Of a stretch of DNA of 64,000 nt, positions 44,285 to 54,183 are shown one piece after another. The translations under genes and the position numbers were made by a program. The notes under the pieces are model-generated. The model ran no database searches, had not been told where the DNA came from, and was given only the letters and a program-made list of their open reading frames with translations. Origin of the DNA: Belliella kenyensis (GTDB lineage: Bacteria > Bacteroidota > Bacteroidia > Cytophagales > Cyclobacteriaceae); contig NZ_JAKZGR010000007.1 in the NCBI RefSeq assembly GCF_022549675.1, forward strand, positions 1 through 64,000, in the 5' to 3' direction. Position 1 is the stretch's first letter. Every line of letters begins with the position of its first letter.

Positions 44285-47200
44285 TTTTCTCCCTTTTCAA
44301 AGTTTCGGAATTGCCTTGATTACTAGTTTTCTCATTCTCAACTTCCTCATTTTCTTCCTCTTCCTTTTTTTCAGCTTCCTGGGTCTCATTCTTCTTTTTC
44401 TCCTCCTCATCCTCTTCTTCCTTTCTTTCTATGCTATCTATTGGATTTGTACGATTCTCAGAAGCATCTACCCCTTTCCAAAGTTCAAAGAACTCGTTGA
44501 ACTCCCTATTGAATATCAAACCAAAACCAGTAACTATCAACTGTCCATCTATAATGCTTTCAAACTGATTTTTTCTAAATGCTCTAACCCTGTAGCGCCC
44601 ATTTTCTGTAAGCATATATTCTAAGCTCACATTTCCAAGTACAGCATTGGCTTGGTCTGGATTCTGTGAACTTCCTTCTATATCCATCTGACTTCCTACT
44701 TGCACGATCAGCCTATCATCGAAGAATCGTTTCCTTGCATTGACATTGAGTTGGGTCCTGTCTTGACCTGTTCCACTCTGGAAATCAGTAAAGCTATCCA
44801 AGTCAAAATCAAGTTCAAGTCCACTATTTCCAAAAATATTACTAGATAAGGCATTGAGCTGACCAGAAAGGACTTGACTGACACTACTTCTGGCAATAGC
44901 AGAAGTTCCTCCCCCAGATCCATCACTCCCTTGTGAAGGAAAGAACCTATTGAGTACCAATAGTGAAAATACCTGTTTGTTTAACTCGTCTTCTTGATCA
45001 TTGACTTGTAGTACCCTACTGTAGACATTCCCGCCCAAAGCTCCCCGCTGATCTTCTGGCATATCTAGTCTGAAAGAAATTTCTGGTCTGAGTAGCTCAC
45101 CATCTACATTGAGATATACCATAAATGGCAATTCTTGCTGATATTGCACCCTCGCATCCGCACTAGTGCCACTTATCTGAGAAGCCATCAATTCCGAGGA
45201 TGCAGTCCTTACATTATAGATAGCCGATATGCTCAGATTGGCATCCATTGGATCACCATTCCAAGATATGGTACTGCCTTCTGCTATTTCGAATCTCCTA
45301 CTTACCAAATTGTAAAGTGACATTTCATAATGCCCTTTGGTCAATTCATAAGTTCCGCTCAGCGTAATCCTTCCATTCGGATTAATCTCCATATTCAAAT
45401 CTGCTTGACCTGATACGCTTAAGTTATCTCCTGATCGCTCATCTACGATTGCTTTAAAAACAGCATTTGGATCTACTTTCAGTACTGCCCTGATGTCATA
45501 ACCTGTAAATGCATTGATAGACTCATCCGTCTGTCGAGTCAAAATATCAAACGGATCTTGACGATTGACAAAGATCACTGTACCATCTCGCTTTACCATG
45601 TCCAATTGAGATTCTGGTATGATCACATTGAAATCTGTTCCATCTTTAACTTTCAAATCTGCTGTAACTCTAGGAAGATTCAAATCTCCACGAATAGACA
45701 CATCTGCGTCAATGATAGCAGTACCGAAAAAAAGATCATTATCATCTCTCGTAGAACTAACAGCTCTAAAATTCTTAGCAACTAGCTTCATATCGAAGCT
45801 CGGATTGGTTAGATCATCTGTCAAAATTGAACCATCGATGATAAAGCTCTGGTTATCAGCATCTCTAATGGTAAACTTATCCAGTTTGACACCTTGATTA
45901 TCAACAGATAGTCTTTCATTGGACAAAGTGTATTTAGCATTCAACTGTGAAACAACAAATGAAGCATCATCAAACACTAAATCTCCTTTATAATTAGGCT
46001 CAGAAGTACTACCTGATGCATTTACTTTTCCTTTCAGTTGACCTGCGGCATCTCTTAGCTCTCCACCAGACAAGTCCGCCACAACTCCCATTTCTATTTT
46101 ATTGATATCCAAATCCAAATCAAATGTAGCTCCTGCCTCATCTGCCATAAAATTACCAGTCAAATCCAAATCAATACCTCCGTCCTTGAGCGCAAGTTTT
46201 AATACATATTCACCTAGATTTTCAGCCTCTGCATCTAAACTTAGGTTTCCTAAGGGTACATTCAAGGCTTTTAAATCTTGAATCTTCAACTCAGCTAAGA
46301 ATCCCAATGCACCAAAAGGATTTTCGACGATCAATTGACCATTCAAAAGTCCTCCAGCAATCAATTCCTCGGGGTTCAACAAGCTCGTAAAAGTCTCTAG
46401 CCTAAACTCACTGAATTCTAAAGCAATGTGCTCCTCTGCTACATTGCCCACATCATCTCTGATGCTTAGGGATTGATTATTTCTGGTGAATTTAAAATCT
46501 TGAAAATGAATGTAATTTGAAGCTAATAAAATCTCATTATTCTCCGGAATATTCCAATCTCTCTTATTGAGTAGTAATGCTTCAGGTGAAATATGTATAC
46601 TTAATGTATCCCCAAACAATCCAATATCCGAAGCCACGTGAACCATTCTCTCATCACCATCAAAGGAATTGAAATCAAAATAAAGCCTAGAATCCTCTAA
46701 TTCTCCAGTAAAGTAAGTTTTACCCATATCCAGGGGACCAGTGTTCAGTTTTAAAAACCCAAATGCTAGATCAAGATCTTCGACATCTGCTTTGATTCTC
46801 AAACCTAGGCTGTCTAATTCTATACCTCCGTATTTTAAATACGGAAAGTCTAGTCTTGTGGTCAATAATGCCGCCTGAAGATCAAAATCAATTTGCAATG
46901 TTGCTGTATCTAGCTTTTCTAGTGCAGGCAAAAGGACTTGATTCAAAATTGGTGCTTGATTGATCTTCAAATTTAAATTCATCTTCACATCCTCACCCAT
47001 CAAATTCTCCAAAGTATCCTGAGTGTCTATATAAGTCCTCAAGTGATGAGTAATGGATTCAATAAGTACATCTGGCGATGCATTTGACTTCATCTCCCCA
47101 TTCAGCATCAAGCTTTTGATGCTAAAATTGGTCTCATCTTCACGTATCTTTGCATCTATATCAAATCTCCCCAAAGGATACGTTCTTTGATCAAAAACCA

Positions 47201-49379
47201 CAAGCGCATCTGTCATTCTGGTCTTCAAATCAAAGGACTTTTCATTGCCTTCAAAATGCGCCTCGAAAAGCAGCTTTGCTCTTGTATCTTGTGGAGTAAA
47301 ACCTAAAGCAAACAAGTCTGCACCTTGAAGATCCAGTTTCAACTCAATATCATAGTTTACTGTATCTAAAGCTAACTTAGTCAAAAGTTCAAATTTCAAA
47401 TCATCAGCATCAAGTGCCATTTTCACATCTCCATTTCCATCTACCAGCTCTCCCGAAAGCTCCAAACCTGAGTAATCATTGCCGTTCAATTTCAATCTTT
47501 CAAAATTAGAAGTGAGACTGGCATTCAGGCTAGATATATCAGCACCTTCCCCCACTGCTTCTAGACTAAATGTAAGTGTGTCAAGTGAAGGGTTCTTGAG
47601 TAAATTACCAAGCTGAAATTCGTTTACTTTCAATTCTATATCAAAAGACATGCTTCCAGAATCCTTGTATTTAGCTAATAGATCCAAATTTCCAAGGTCT
47701 GATTCAAGTTTTATCTCCGATAGCAAGTCCTCGAGTTTACCCTTGGCCCTGGCTTCTATGTGTACCTTTTCAGGCAATTGATAGCTTTCTCTTTGAGCCT
47801 CTGAAAGAAACTTCCCAATCGTAGCTCCACTTGCCTCTAGGTTCACATCTGGAAAATCAAAATAAAGCTGATCCGTATCTAGAACATTCCTCAATGATCC
47901 CTTCGCTGTAATCTTTGCATCCGACCAAGAGGTTTGAAAATCACTCACCCTAACTGCGGACATATCTCCCTTGACACTGGCTCTTGCCAAAATGGGGTTT
48001 GAGCTTATTTGTTTTATCATCTGATCTTTGGCCAAATCTGGCTCAAAGTAAAAAGCATCTCTCAAATCCGCACTAAGCCGATTTAGCTTCAAATTCATAT
48101 TAACCAACTCTGGTCTCTCAATAAGCTGATCAATAGATGCATAAGATAAATCCACAGATGCCCTGAGTTCGCTACGATTTGTATTGAGCTTTAAATCATC
48201 TACTTCAATTCTATTATCATCAAGCTTGACACCAAAAGCAAATTGCTGCAATTCAAACCCTCCAGCTTCTTGAAAATTGAAGTTTCTTAACTTCAATTTT
48301 GCAGATTTGTCAGCAAGAGCCACATTGGAAATATTCAAATTTAAGTCTTTAAATTCCATGGATTCAGGATTGAAAAACCCTTTGCGAGGTGATACATCTT
48401 TGGTTTTGAATATCAAATTTATATTTTCCAAATCAACATATCCCACTTCCACGAACCATTCGGGCCATTCAAAACTTGAAGCCTCATTTTGCTGATCTGA
48501 AGTTTTGGTGTTGGCAAAGGTCTGTGGAGAAAAATCTTGATATGCTATATCAGACTTTTTCAAGTCAAGACTATTTAAAATCACCTTTTGACCTTCAAGA
48601 TCAAATTCAGGCATGCTTACCTCTAGCGACCCAAGGTTCACAGAGGCCTTTTGCTGATTGACTTGGTCATGGTATAGTATATCAATTTCTTCAATCTTGA
48701 GCTTTTTCAATGCTATAAGAAGTGGGATTGATGTAGAAGATTCTTCCTCTTCCTTCTCCTCAGAGGATTTTGATTGGATGTAGCTTACCTTGCTCTTGAC
48801 CAAAGAGACTTCATTGATATCAAATTCAAATTTATCTAGATCTAAATGAGGAACATCAATCAATAACTCCTCAAAACTGAGAAAAGCCATCATACCTCCT
48901 TCCACATCTTCATACTTCAATTCAAAATCCTTGAGCTTCACAGGAGCAATGCTAACTTTGAGTGGTTCTGATGTTTCTTCATCGGCTTGTATTTCTGTAT
49001 CATCCACACTTGTAGAAGTAGTATCTTGTGGTGATACAAAAGCGTCTATGATAAATTGATAATTGAAATTTCCCTCGCCTTCTTCTCGGTAGACGTTTGC
49101 CTTTAAGCCTTCCCAATCTAGCTTGGTAATATCAATTTCGCCAGTCCTTAGGAATTTCACTAAGCCGAAACCTACCTCCAGATTTTTTGAATAGAGTAAA
49201 GTATCAGCTTCCAAATCCTCTAGATATAATCCTTCCAAGTAAACATTTCCTTGAAATGTTACAAAAAGTCTATTTATTGAAATTTCAGTCCCCGTTTTAC
49301 CAGAGACATATGCTGTAGCTTTGTTCACTATGATACCTTGTCCCCAAGGACTTCGTATAAAAAGTATCAAAACTGCCAA
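44274..49379 (-). CDS. tamB: TamB-like translocation/assembly module protein, 5-prime end uncertain
   Basis: A very long periplasm-spanning protein (1701 residues from TTG 49379) of the TamB/AsmA type. Repetitive beta-strand pairs dominate, and the TamB C-terminal domain lies at about 1330-1600 (TYELTKGHYEMSLYNLVSRR, then PFMVYLNVDGELLRPEISF). A low-complexity Lys/Glu-rich tail covers about the last 55 residues. The likely N-terminal membrane helix extends upstream of 49379: the frame is open to 49451 and encodes a basic stretch then ITVLLLLL, but no ATG, GTG or TTG occurs there. The true start is therefore unresolved. It is followed by tamL with an 11-bp overlap. By analogy it works with TamL in lipid or outer-membrane protein transport. 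Confidence 0.9.
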   Translation of the reverse strand: MAVLILFIRSPWGQGIIVNKATAYVSGKTGTEISINRLFVTFQGNVYLEGLYLEDLEADTLLYSKNLEVGFGLVKFLRTGEIDITKLDWEGLKANVYREEGEGNFNYQFIIDAFVSPQDTTSTSVDDTEIQADEETSEPLKVSIAPVKLKDFELKYEDVEGGMMAFLSFEELLIDVPHLDLDKFEFDINEVSLVKSKVSYIQSKSSEEKEEEESSTSIPLLIALKKLKIEEIDILYHDQVNQQKASVNLGSLEVSMPEFDLEGQKVILNSLDLKKSDIAYQDFSPQTFANTKTSDQQNEASSFEWPEWFVEVGYVDLENINLIFKTKDVSPRKGFFNPESMEFKDLNLNISNVALADKSAKLKLRNFNFQEAGGFELQQFAFGVKLDDNRIEVDDLKLNTNRSELRASVDLSYASIDQLIERPELVNMNLKLNRLSADLRDAFYFEPDLAKDQMIKQISSNPILARASVKGDMSAVRVSDFQTSWSDAKITAKGSLRNVLDTDQLYFDFPDVNLEASGATIGKFLSEAQRESYQLPEKVHIEARAKGKLEDLLSEIKLESDLGNLDLLAKYKDSGSMSFDIELKVNEFQLGNLLKNPSLDTLTFSLEAVGEGADISSLNASLTSNFERLKLNGNDYSGLELSGELVDGNGDVKMALDADDLKFELLTKLALDTVNYDIELKLDLQGADLFALGFTPQDTRAKLLFEAHFEGNEKSFDLKTRMTDALVVFDQRTYPLGRFDIDAKIREDETNFSIKSLMLNGEMKSNASPDVLIESITHHLRTYIDTQDTLENLMGEDVKMNLNLKINQAPILNQVLLPALEKLDTATLQIDFDLQAALLTTRLDFPYLKYGGIELDSLGLRIKADVEDLDLAFGFLKLNTGPLDMGKTYFTGELEDSRLYFDFNSFDGDERMVHVASDIGLFGDTLSIHISPEALLLNKRDWNIPENNEILLASNYIHFQDFKFTRNNQSLSIRDDVGNVAEEHIALEFSEFRLETFTSLLNPEELIAGGLLNGQLIVENPFGALGFLAELKIQDLKALNVPLGNLSLDAEAENLGEYVLKLALKDGGIDLDLTGNFMADEAGATFDLDLDINKIEMGVVADLSGGELRDAAGQLKGKVNASGSTSEPNYKGDLVFDDASFVVSQLNAKYTLSNERLSVDNQGVKLDKFTIRDADNQSFIIDGSILTDDLTNPSFDMKLVAKNFRAVSSTRDDNDLFFGTAIIDADVSIRGDLNLPRVTADLKVKDGTDFNVIIPESQLDMVKRDGTVIFVNRQDPFDILTRQTDESINAFTGYDIRAVLKVDPNAVFKAIVDERSGDNLSVSGQADLNMEINPNGRITLSGTYELTKGHYEMSLYNLVSRRFEIAEGSTISWNGDPMDANLSISAIYNVRTASSELMASQISGTSADARVQYQQELPFMVYLNVDGELLRPEISFRLDMPEDQRGALGGNVYSRVLQVNDQEDELNKQVFSLLVLNRFFPSQGSDGSGGGTSAIARSSVSQVLSGQLNALSSNIFGNSGLELDFDLDSFTDFQSGTGQDRTQLNVNARKRFFDDRLIVQVGSQMDIEGSSQNPDQANAVLGNVSLEYMLTENGRYRVRAFRKNQFESIIDGQLIVTGFGLIFNREFNEFFELWKGVDASENRTNPIDSIERKEEEDEEEKKKNETQEAEKKEEEENEEVENEKTSNQGNSETLKREKNED

Positions 49380-49603
49380 TAAAAGCAGTAGAACGGTTAT
49401 TGCAATACCTGCAATTTTTAAAAACCTATATAAAAAGCGTTTGATATTTATCTATGTTTAGGTGAATTTCAAATATAACAGTTTCAAGAATTATTTAAGC
49501 AAATCAAGAGCCATTTCGTAAAGACTTCAAAATAAATACGACACAATAGCCTGTCATTTTGTCGGTATTTTCTTAATTTCGCAACTTCAAAATGAAGTAG
49601 CAT

Positions 49604-51061
49604 ATGGAAAATATCATCAAGGACATAGATATCATCTCAGCGGAAGAAGCACAGGCATGTGATTTTAAGACTACTGGAGATGAAAACACAGGAAAATCGA
49701 AAAAGTTATACATCGAGTCATATGGTTGTCAGATGAATTTCTCGGACTCCGAGATTGTAGCTTCTATTATGAAAGATAATGGATTCGACACTACTTCGGA
49801 TTTTGAACAAGCTGATGTGATTTTCTTAAACACCTGCTCTATAAGAGAAAAAGCAGAAATTACCGTTCGTAAAAGGCTATCTCAATTCAATGCCATCAAA
49901 AAGCATAAACCTGAGATGACGATTGGAGTACTGGGTTGCATGGCAGAAAGATTGAAAGAAAAACTCCTTGAAGAAGAACAAATCGTAGATGTAGTGGTAG
50001 GCCCAGATGCTTACAGAGATCTACCAAACTTAGTAGCTACTGCTGAAGAAGGCAATAAAGGAGTCAATACTTTCTTATCAAGAGAAGAAACTTATGCAGA
50101 CATCTCTCCTGTCAGACTGAATTCCAACGGAGTAAGTGCATTTATCTCCATAATGAGAGGCTGCGACAACATGTGCTCGTTCTGTGTAGTGCCATTTACA
50201 AGAGGAAGAGAAAGAAGTAGAGATCCACACTCTATCGTGAAAGAAGCACAGGAACTATTTGACAAAGGCTTCAAAGAAGTAACACTACTCGGTCAAAACG
50301 TAGATTCTTATAAATGGTCTCCTGAGGAAAACAACAAGGCAAGGCTCAACAAGAAAAGTGATGCTAGCGAGATCGTAAATTTTGCAAATCTACTAGAAAT
50401 GGTTGCTCTAATAGATCCAAAACTCAGGGTCAGATTTTCCACTTCCCATCCAAAAGACATTACAGATGAAGTACTTTATACCATGAAAAAGTACGATAAC
50501 ATCTGTAAATACATCCACCTTCCTGTCCAAAGTGGCAACTCAAGAGTACTTGAACTCATGAACCGCACTTATGACAGAGAATGGTATATCGAAAGAGTTT
50601 CAAAAATCAGAGAAATACTAGGTGAAGAATGTGGTATTTCTTCTGATATGATTGCAGGGTTCTGTACAGAAACAGAAGAAGAGCATCAGGACACTTTGAA
50701 CATTATGGATATTGTAAAATACGATTTTTCATACATGTTTTACTATTCAGAAAGACCCGGAACTTTGGCTGCCAAAAAATTCAAAGATGACATTCCTTTG
50801 GATATCAAAAAGAGAAGGCTCAATGAGATCATCGATAAGCAAAACAAACTATCAGATGAGAGAAATAAAATGGATATTGGCAAAATCCAAGAAATCCTTA
50901 TTGAAGGTGAGTCCAAGAGATCTTCCGATCAACTTAAAGGCAGAAACACTGCTAATAAGGTTGTCATCATAGATAAAGGAAACTTTCAGAAAGGCGACTA
51001 TGTGACTGTTAAAATTACAGATTGCACACCAGCTACCTTGTTTGGTGAAGTAGTATCATAA
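49604..51061 (+). CDS. miaB: tRNA-2-methylthio-N6-dimethylallyladenosine synthase
   Basis: MiaB methylthiolates position 2 of i6A37 in tRNAs reading U-starting codons. The 485 residues have all parts: the MTTase N-terminal domain with cluster ligands Cys42 ([13 protein letters not shown]), Cys78 and Cys112; the radical-SAM cluster at Cys187, Cys191, Cys194 (GCDNMCSFC); and a C-terminal TRAM domain (about 415-485). It is the first gene of miaB-sigma54 regulator-lptE-hypothetical-secG, with 15 bp to the next gene. Confidence 0.97.
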   Translation: MENIIKDIDIISAEEAQACDFKTTGDENTGKSKKLYIESYGCQMNFSDSEIVASIMKDNGFDTTSDFEQADVIFLNTCSIREKAEITVRKRLSQFNAIKKHKPEMTIGVLGCMAERLKEKLLEEEQIVDVVVGPDAYRDLPNLVATAEEGNKGVNTFLSREETYADISPVRLNSNGVSAFISIMRGCDNMCSFCVVPFTRGRERSRDPHSIVKEAQELFDKGFKEVTLLGQNVDSYKWSPEENNKARLNKKSDASEIVNFANLLEMVALIDPKLRVRFSTSHPKDITDEVLYTMKKYDNICKYIHLPVQSGNSRVLELMNRTYDREWYIERVSKIREILGEECGISSDMIAGFCTETEEEHQDTLNIMDIVKYDFSYMFYYSERPGTLAAKKFKDDIPLDIKKRRLNEIIDKQNKLSDERNKMDIGKIQEILIEGESKRSSDQLKGRNTANKVVIIDKGNFQKGDYVTVKITDCTPATLFGEVVS

Positions 51062-51076
51062 ATCAAAACCAGAAAA

Positions 51077-52369
51077 ATGATCACAGCATCAGAGATACAA
51101 AGTGTAAAGCAAAGATTTGGAATCATTGGCAATAGTCCATTGCTCAATCATGCCATACAAGTAGCCATGCAAGCATCTCCAACCGACATGACTGTGCTCA
51201 TCACGGGCGAAAGTGGTAGTGGTAAAGAGTCTTTTTCCAAAATCATACATTCTCTCAGTGTCAGAAAACATGGTAAATTCATTGCTATCAACTGTGGAGC
51301 AATACCAGAAGGTACGATAGATTCTGAGCTATTTGGTCATGAGAAAGGATCCTTTACAGGTGCTCATGAAGCTCGAAAAGGTTACTTTGAAGTCACAGAC
51401 GGAGGATCCATATTTTTGGATGAAATCGGTGAAATGCCCCTGGGTACGCAAGCTAGACTTCTAAGGGTGTTAGAAAATGGTGAATTTATCAAAGTAGGTT
51501 CTTCGAAAGTTCAAAAAACAAATGTAAGGGTAATAGCTGCCACCAATGTCAATTTGATAAAGGCAGTAGAAAAGGGTAAGTTTAGAGAGGATCTTTACTA
51601 CAGGTTGAACACCGTCCCTATCTATGTTCCGCCATTGAGAGAAAGAGGAGAAGACATGGTCCTACTTTTTAGAAAATTCACGACAGACTTTTCGGAAAAG
51701 TATAGCGTAAAACCCGTTTCGCTTGATGAAGATGCCAAGCAGCTTTTGATGAAATTTCCATTTCCTGGAAATATACGCCAGCTGAAAAATCTAGCCGAAC
51801 AAATCTCCCTTCTAGAACAAGAGAGAGAAATAGATGCTGCAACTTTGGGCAGATACCTTCCCTCCGATCAGACAAGACTCCCAGCACCATACTCAGGAGC
51901 TGGATCAAGTCAAGACTCAAACAAAGATTTTTCAGAGAGAGACATCTTATATAAGGTACTCTTTGACATGAAAAAAGACATGAATGAACTAAAACAATTA
52001 GTTTTGGAAACATATCAGTCGGGAGGCCTTAGTGCTAACATCATCAACAAACATCAAAACTTATTTGAGGACCTTGATCACGCTGTCAAATTCGATGATT
52101 CTCCGCCTCAATCTTCATCCCCTGTCAATTTCCCGCTGGTAATCGATCAAGTGAAGAAAAATGAAGAACATGAATCCTATGAAGAAGAGGCCATAGAAGA
52201 TATCATTCATGAAGAGGACGACAATTCATTGTCATTAGAGAAAAAGGAAAAAGAAATGATTGTAAAGGCATTGCAAAAGCATCAAAATAAAAGAAAACAT
52301 GCTGCCAATGACCTTGGAATCTCCGAAAGGACGTTATATAGGAAAATCAAGCAATATGACATTGATTAG
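51077..52369 (+). CDS. Sigma-54-dependent AAA+ activator without receiver domain
   Basis: A bacterial enhancer-binding protein of 430 residues. The AAA+ domain starts almost at the N-terminus with Walker A GESGSGKE (44-51), a GSFTGA loop (91-96, Ser replacing the first Ala of GAFTGA), Walker B SIFLDEIGE (111-119) and the sensor region RVIAATN. A long acidic linker (about 260-385) leads to a C-terminal Fis-type helix-turn-helix (RKHAANDLGISERTLYRKIK). With no receiver, GAF or PAS domain, its activity must be set by expression, the linker or partner proteins. It sits in an envelope/tRNA operon, and lptE starts inside its 3-prime end. Confidence 0.93.
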   Translation: MITASEIQSVKQRFGIIGNSPLLNHAIQVAMQASPTDMTVLITGESGSGKESFSKIIHSLSVRKHGKFIAINCGAIPEGTIDSELFGHEKGSFTGAHEARKGYFEVTDGGSIFLDEIGEMPLGTQARLLRVLENGEFIKVGSSKVQKTNVRVIAATNVNLIKAVEKGKFREDLYYRLNTVPIYVPPLRERGEDMVLLFRKFTTDFSEKYSVKPVSLDEDAKQLLMKFPFPGNIRQLKNLAEQISLLEQEREIDAATLGRYLPSDQTRLPAPYSGAGSSQDSNKDFSERDILYKVLFDMKKDMNELKQLVLETYQSGGLSANIINKHQNLFEDLDHAVKFDDSPPQSSSPVNFPLVIDQVKKNEEHESYEEEAIEDIIHEEDDNSLSLEKKEKEMIVKALQKHQNKRKHAANDLGISERTLYRKIKQYDID

Positions 52370-52901
52370 ATCACTAAAGAAGAGATTGGGGGTTTTTATA
52401 ATCCTTGCATTTTCTATTCAGGCTTGCTCGGTAAAGTACAGCTTTACAGGTACCAACATTGATTATAATATTACCAAAACGTTTTCAGTTGAAAACTTTT
52501 TCAATGACTCAGGCGGAGGACCAGCCAATATGGGGCAACTATTCACAGAATCATTGAAAGATTTTTATCAAAGAAATACCCAATTAGAGCTCGTTCGGAG
52601 CAATGGAGACTTACAACTCTCTGGATCTATAGTGAGGTACAATACTGCTCCTCAGGCTTCAGTTACCAGCACTGACCCCAATGTACCAGACAGAGCAGGT
52701 CAGGAGAGACTCACTATAGTCGTCGAGGTAGAGTTCATCAACCTTCAGAACGAAGAGGATAATCTCAAAAGGAGTTTTTCTTTCTTTTCAGATTATAATC
52801 CAAGAACTACTTCTTTACTTCAAGTGGAAAGTACCTTGATAGAGGAGATATTTGAGAACATCATTCAGGATATCTTCACTGCTACGGTAGCTAATTGGTA
52901 A
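52356..52901 (+). CDS. lptE: LPS assembly lipoprotein LptE
   Basis: LptE plugs the LptD barrel and delivers lipopolysaccharide to the outer leaflet. The 181-residue protein starts at ATG 52356, inside the last codons of the sigma-54 regulator gene (14-bp overlap). A longer frame from 52299 would delay the signal peptide and is rejected. The lipobox is SIQAC, followed by the typical CSVKYSFTGTNI. Then come the LptE features NDSGGGPANMGQLFTESLKD and a C-terminal helix. LptD is not in the window. Confidence 0.9.
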   Translation: MTLIRSLKKRLGVFIILAFSIQACSVKYSFTGTNIDYNITKTFSVENFFNDSGGGPANMGQLFTESLKDFYQRNTQLELVRSNGDLQLSGSIVRYNTAPQASVTSTDPNVPDRAGQERLTIVVEVEFINLQNEEDNLKRSFSFFSDYNPRTTSLLQVESTLIEEIFENIIQDIFTATVANW

Positions 52902-52940
52902 AATTGACTATATTCGAAATCCATTAAGTAGATACAAGAA

Positions 52941-53744
52941 GTGAACGCAGAACAATTTCAAGAAATCGTCAAGCATGGAAATAAGCTCAACAAAGAGCAA
53001 GTCAACCAGATGATCAAGGTTCATGAAAATTTCCCCTATTTTCAAGTTCCAAATGTCCTGCTTGCCAAATATGAACACCAACATACCAAAGGAAAAGGAA
53101 ACGAATTCCTACCTTGGGCAGCAATTAGCAGCCCAAACAGACAATGGTTGAAACATCTACTTGAAAATGATATCGAATTTTCAAGCCAGTCAAACTATGC
53201 AGGAAATCAGCCAACAGATCAAAAAATCCAAGAGGAAGCTGAAAAATCATTCGACTTAGTTCCTGAGCCTTCTCAGGATCCAAGCCCAAGTCAAAGAGCG
53301 AGTATTCTAAAAAAATTGGATGAAGATCTACATCAAAAGAGTCAGCAAGACCCCTCAAATGAGATACCCGAGAAAAAGGTAATAAGAAGAAAAAAAGCCA
53401 AAAGAGTCGGAACATCGGATGACCTGATCGAAACGATCAAGAAGAAAGAAAAGAAGGAAATAATAGATAGTAAGAAAAAAGAACAAATAGATATCATCAA
53501 AGCATTCAGCAAGAAAGAAATCAAGCTTGCTACAATCAAAGAGATTGAAAATGTACAAAAACAAGAAGATCTATCTGAAAATAGTACCAAACTCAATCCC
53601 AACATCATTTCAGAGGCATTTGCCAAATTACTCGTAAAGCAAGGGAAAAAAGGAAAAGCAAAGGAAATTTATAAAAAATTAATTGTGAAATTTCCAAATA
53701 AAAGCACTTACTTTGCGGACTTGATAAAAGAATTAGAAGAATAA
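52941..53744 (+). CDS. Lys/Glu-rich protein with C-terminal TPR-like repeat
   Basis: A soluble protein of 267 residues starting at GTG 52941. The N-terminal ~80 residues are a compact helical segment (QFQEIVKHGNKLNKEQVNQM, ENFPYFQVPNVLLAKYEHQH). Residues about 90-210 are low-complexity and highly charged. The C-terminal 40 residues read as a single tetratricopeptide-like helix pair (AFAKLLVKQGKKGKAKEIYK, KLIVKFPNKSTYFADLIKEL). The function is unknown to me. Position between lptE and secG suggests an envelope or secretion-related role, but that is only context. Confidence 0.75.
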   Translation: MNAEQFQEIVKHGNKLNKEQVNQMIKVHENFPYFQVPNVLLAKYEHQHTKGKGNEFLPWAAISSPNRQWLKHLLENDIEFSSQSNYAGNQPTDQKIQEEAEKSFDLVPEPSQDPSPSQRASILKKLDEDLHQKSQQDPSNEIPEKKVIRRKKAKRVGTSDDLIETIKKKEKKEIIDSKKKEQIDIIKAFSKKEIKLATIKEIENVQKQEDLSENSTKLNPNIISEAFAKLLVKQGKKGKAKEIYKKLIVKFPNKSTYFADLIKELEE

Positions 53745-53754
53745 AGTTAAAAAT

Positions 53755-54129
53755 ATGTTTACCATACTTATTAGCATAATCATTGTATTGGCTGTATTAT
53801 TGATTTTGGTCATCCTTTCGCAAAACTCAAAAGGTGGTGTAGGTGCAGCATTTGGCGGAAGCGCATCACAAATCATGGGGGTTACCAAAACTGGTAATAT
53901 CCTCGAAAAATCAACTTGGGTTTTGGCCGTTGCCATCCTTGTTCTTTCTTTAGTAAGCTCAGCATTCTACACTTCTTCAAGCGTAGATTCATTCAGCTCT
54001 CCAAATATTGAGAACGCAAAAAGACAAATGGTAGCTCCTCAATTTGACGGTAATGAAGAAGGTGGTTCACTTTTACCATCCTCACCTACTGAGTCAGAAG
54101 TACCAGCAGAAGATTCTAGCGAAGATTAA
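53755..54129 (+). CDS. secG: Preprotein translocase subunit SecG
   Basis: SecG is the small non-essential subunit of the SecYEG channel. The 124 residues have two membrane helices (about 3-20 and 55-74) separated by the conserved SQNSKGGVGAAFGGSASQIM loop. The C-terminal tail of about 45 residues is acidic and Ser/Pro-rich and probably disordered; such extensions are common in Bacteroidota SecG. It lies 10 bp after the preceding gene and ends the operon, with a terminator directly downstream. Confidence 0.95.
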   Translation: MFTILISIIIVLAVLLILVILSQNSKGGVGAAFGGSASQIMGVTKTGNILEKSTWVLAVAILVLSLVSSAFYTSSSVDSFSSPNIENAKRQMVAPQFDGNEEGGSLLPSSPTESEVPAEDSSED

Positions 54130-54145
54130 CCTTCCTAAAAATAGA

Positions 54146-54183
54146 AAAAAATGGCTCTTCAAAATTGAAGAGCCATTTTTTAT
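54146..54183. terminator. Bidirectional terminator after secG
   Basis: A near-perfect inverted repeat (54146-54162 and 54165-54181, core TGGCTCTTC/GAAGAGCCA) is flanked by A and T runs. It ends the miaB-secG operon and overlaps the stop codon of the convergent gene at 54180. Confidence 0.88.

Noticed and set aside
44316-44624. Plus-strand 102-residue hydrophobic frame opposite the end of tamB
   Set aside because: It is the antisense of the Lys/Glu-rich tail, which reads as Phe/Leu-rich on the other strand; it is a shadow.
53125-53626. Several minus-strand Phe/Leu/Ser-rich frames
   Set aside because: They are antisense to the Lys/Glu-rich coding sequence between lptE and secG, which has a coherent operon position.
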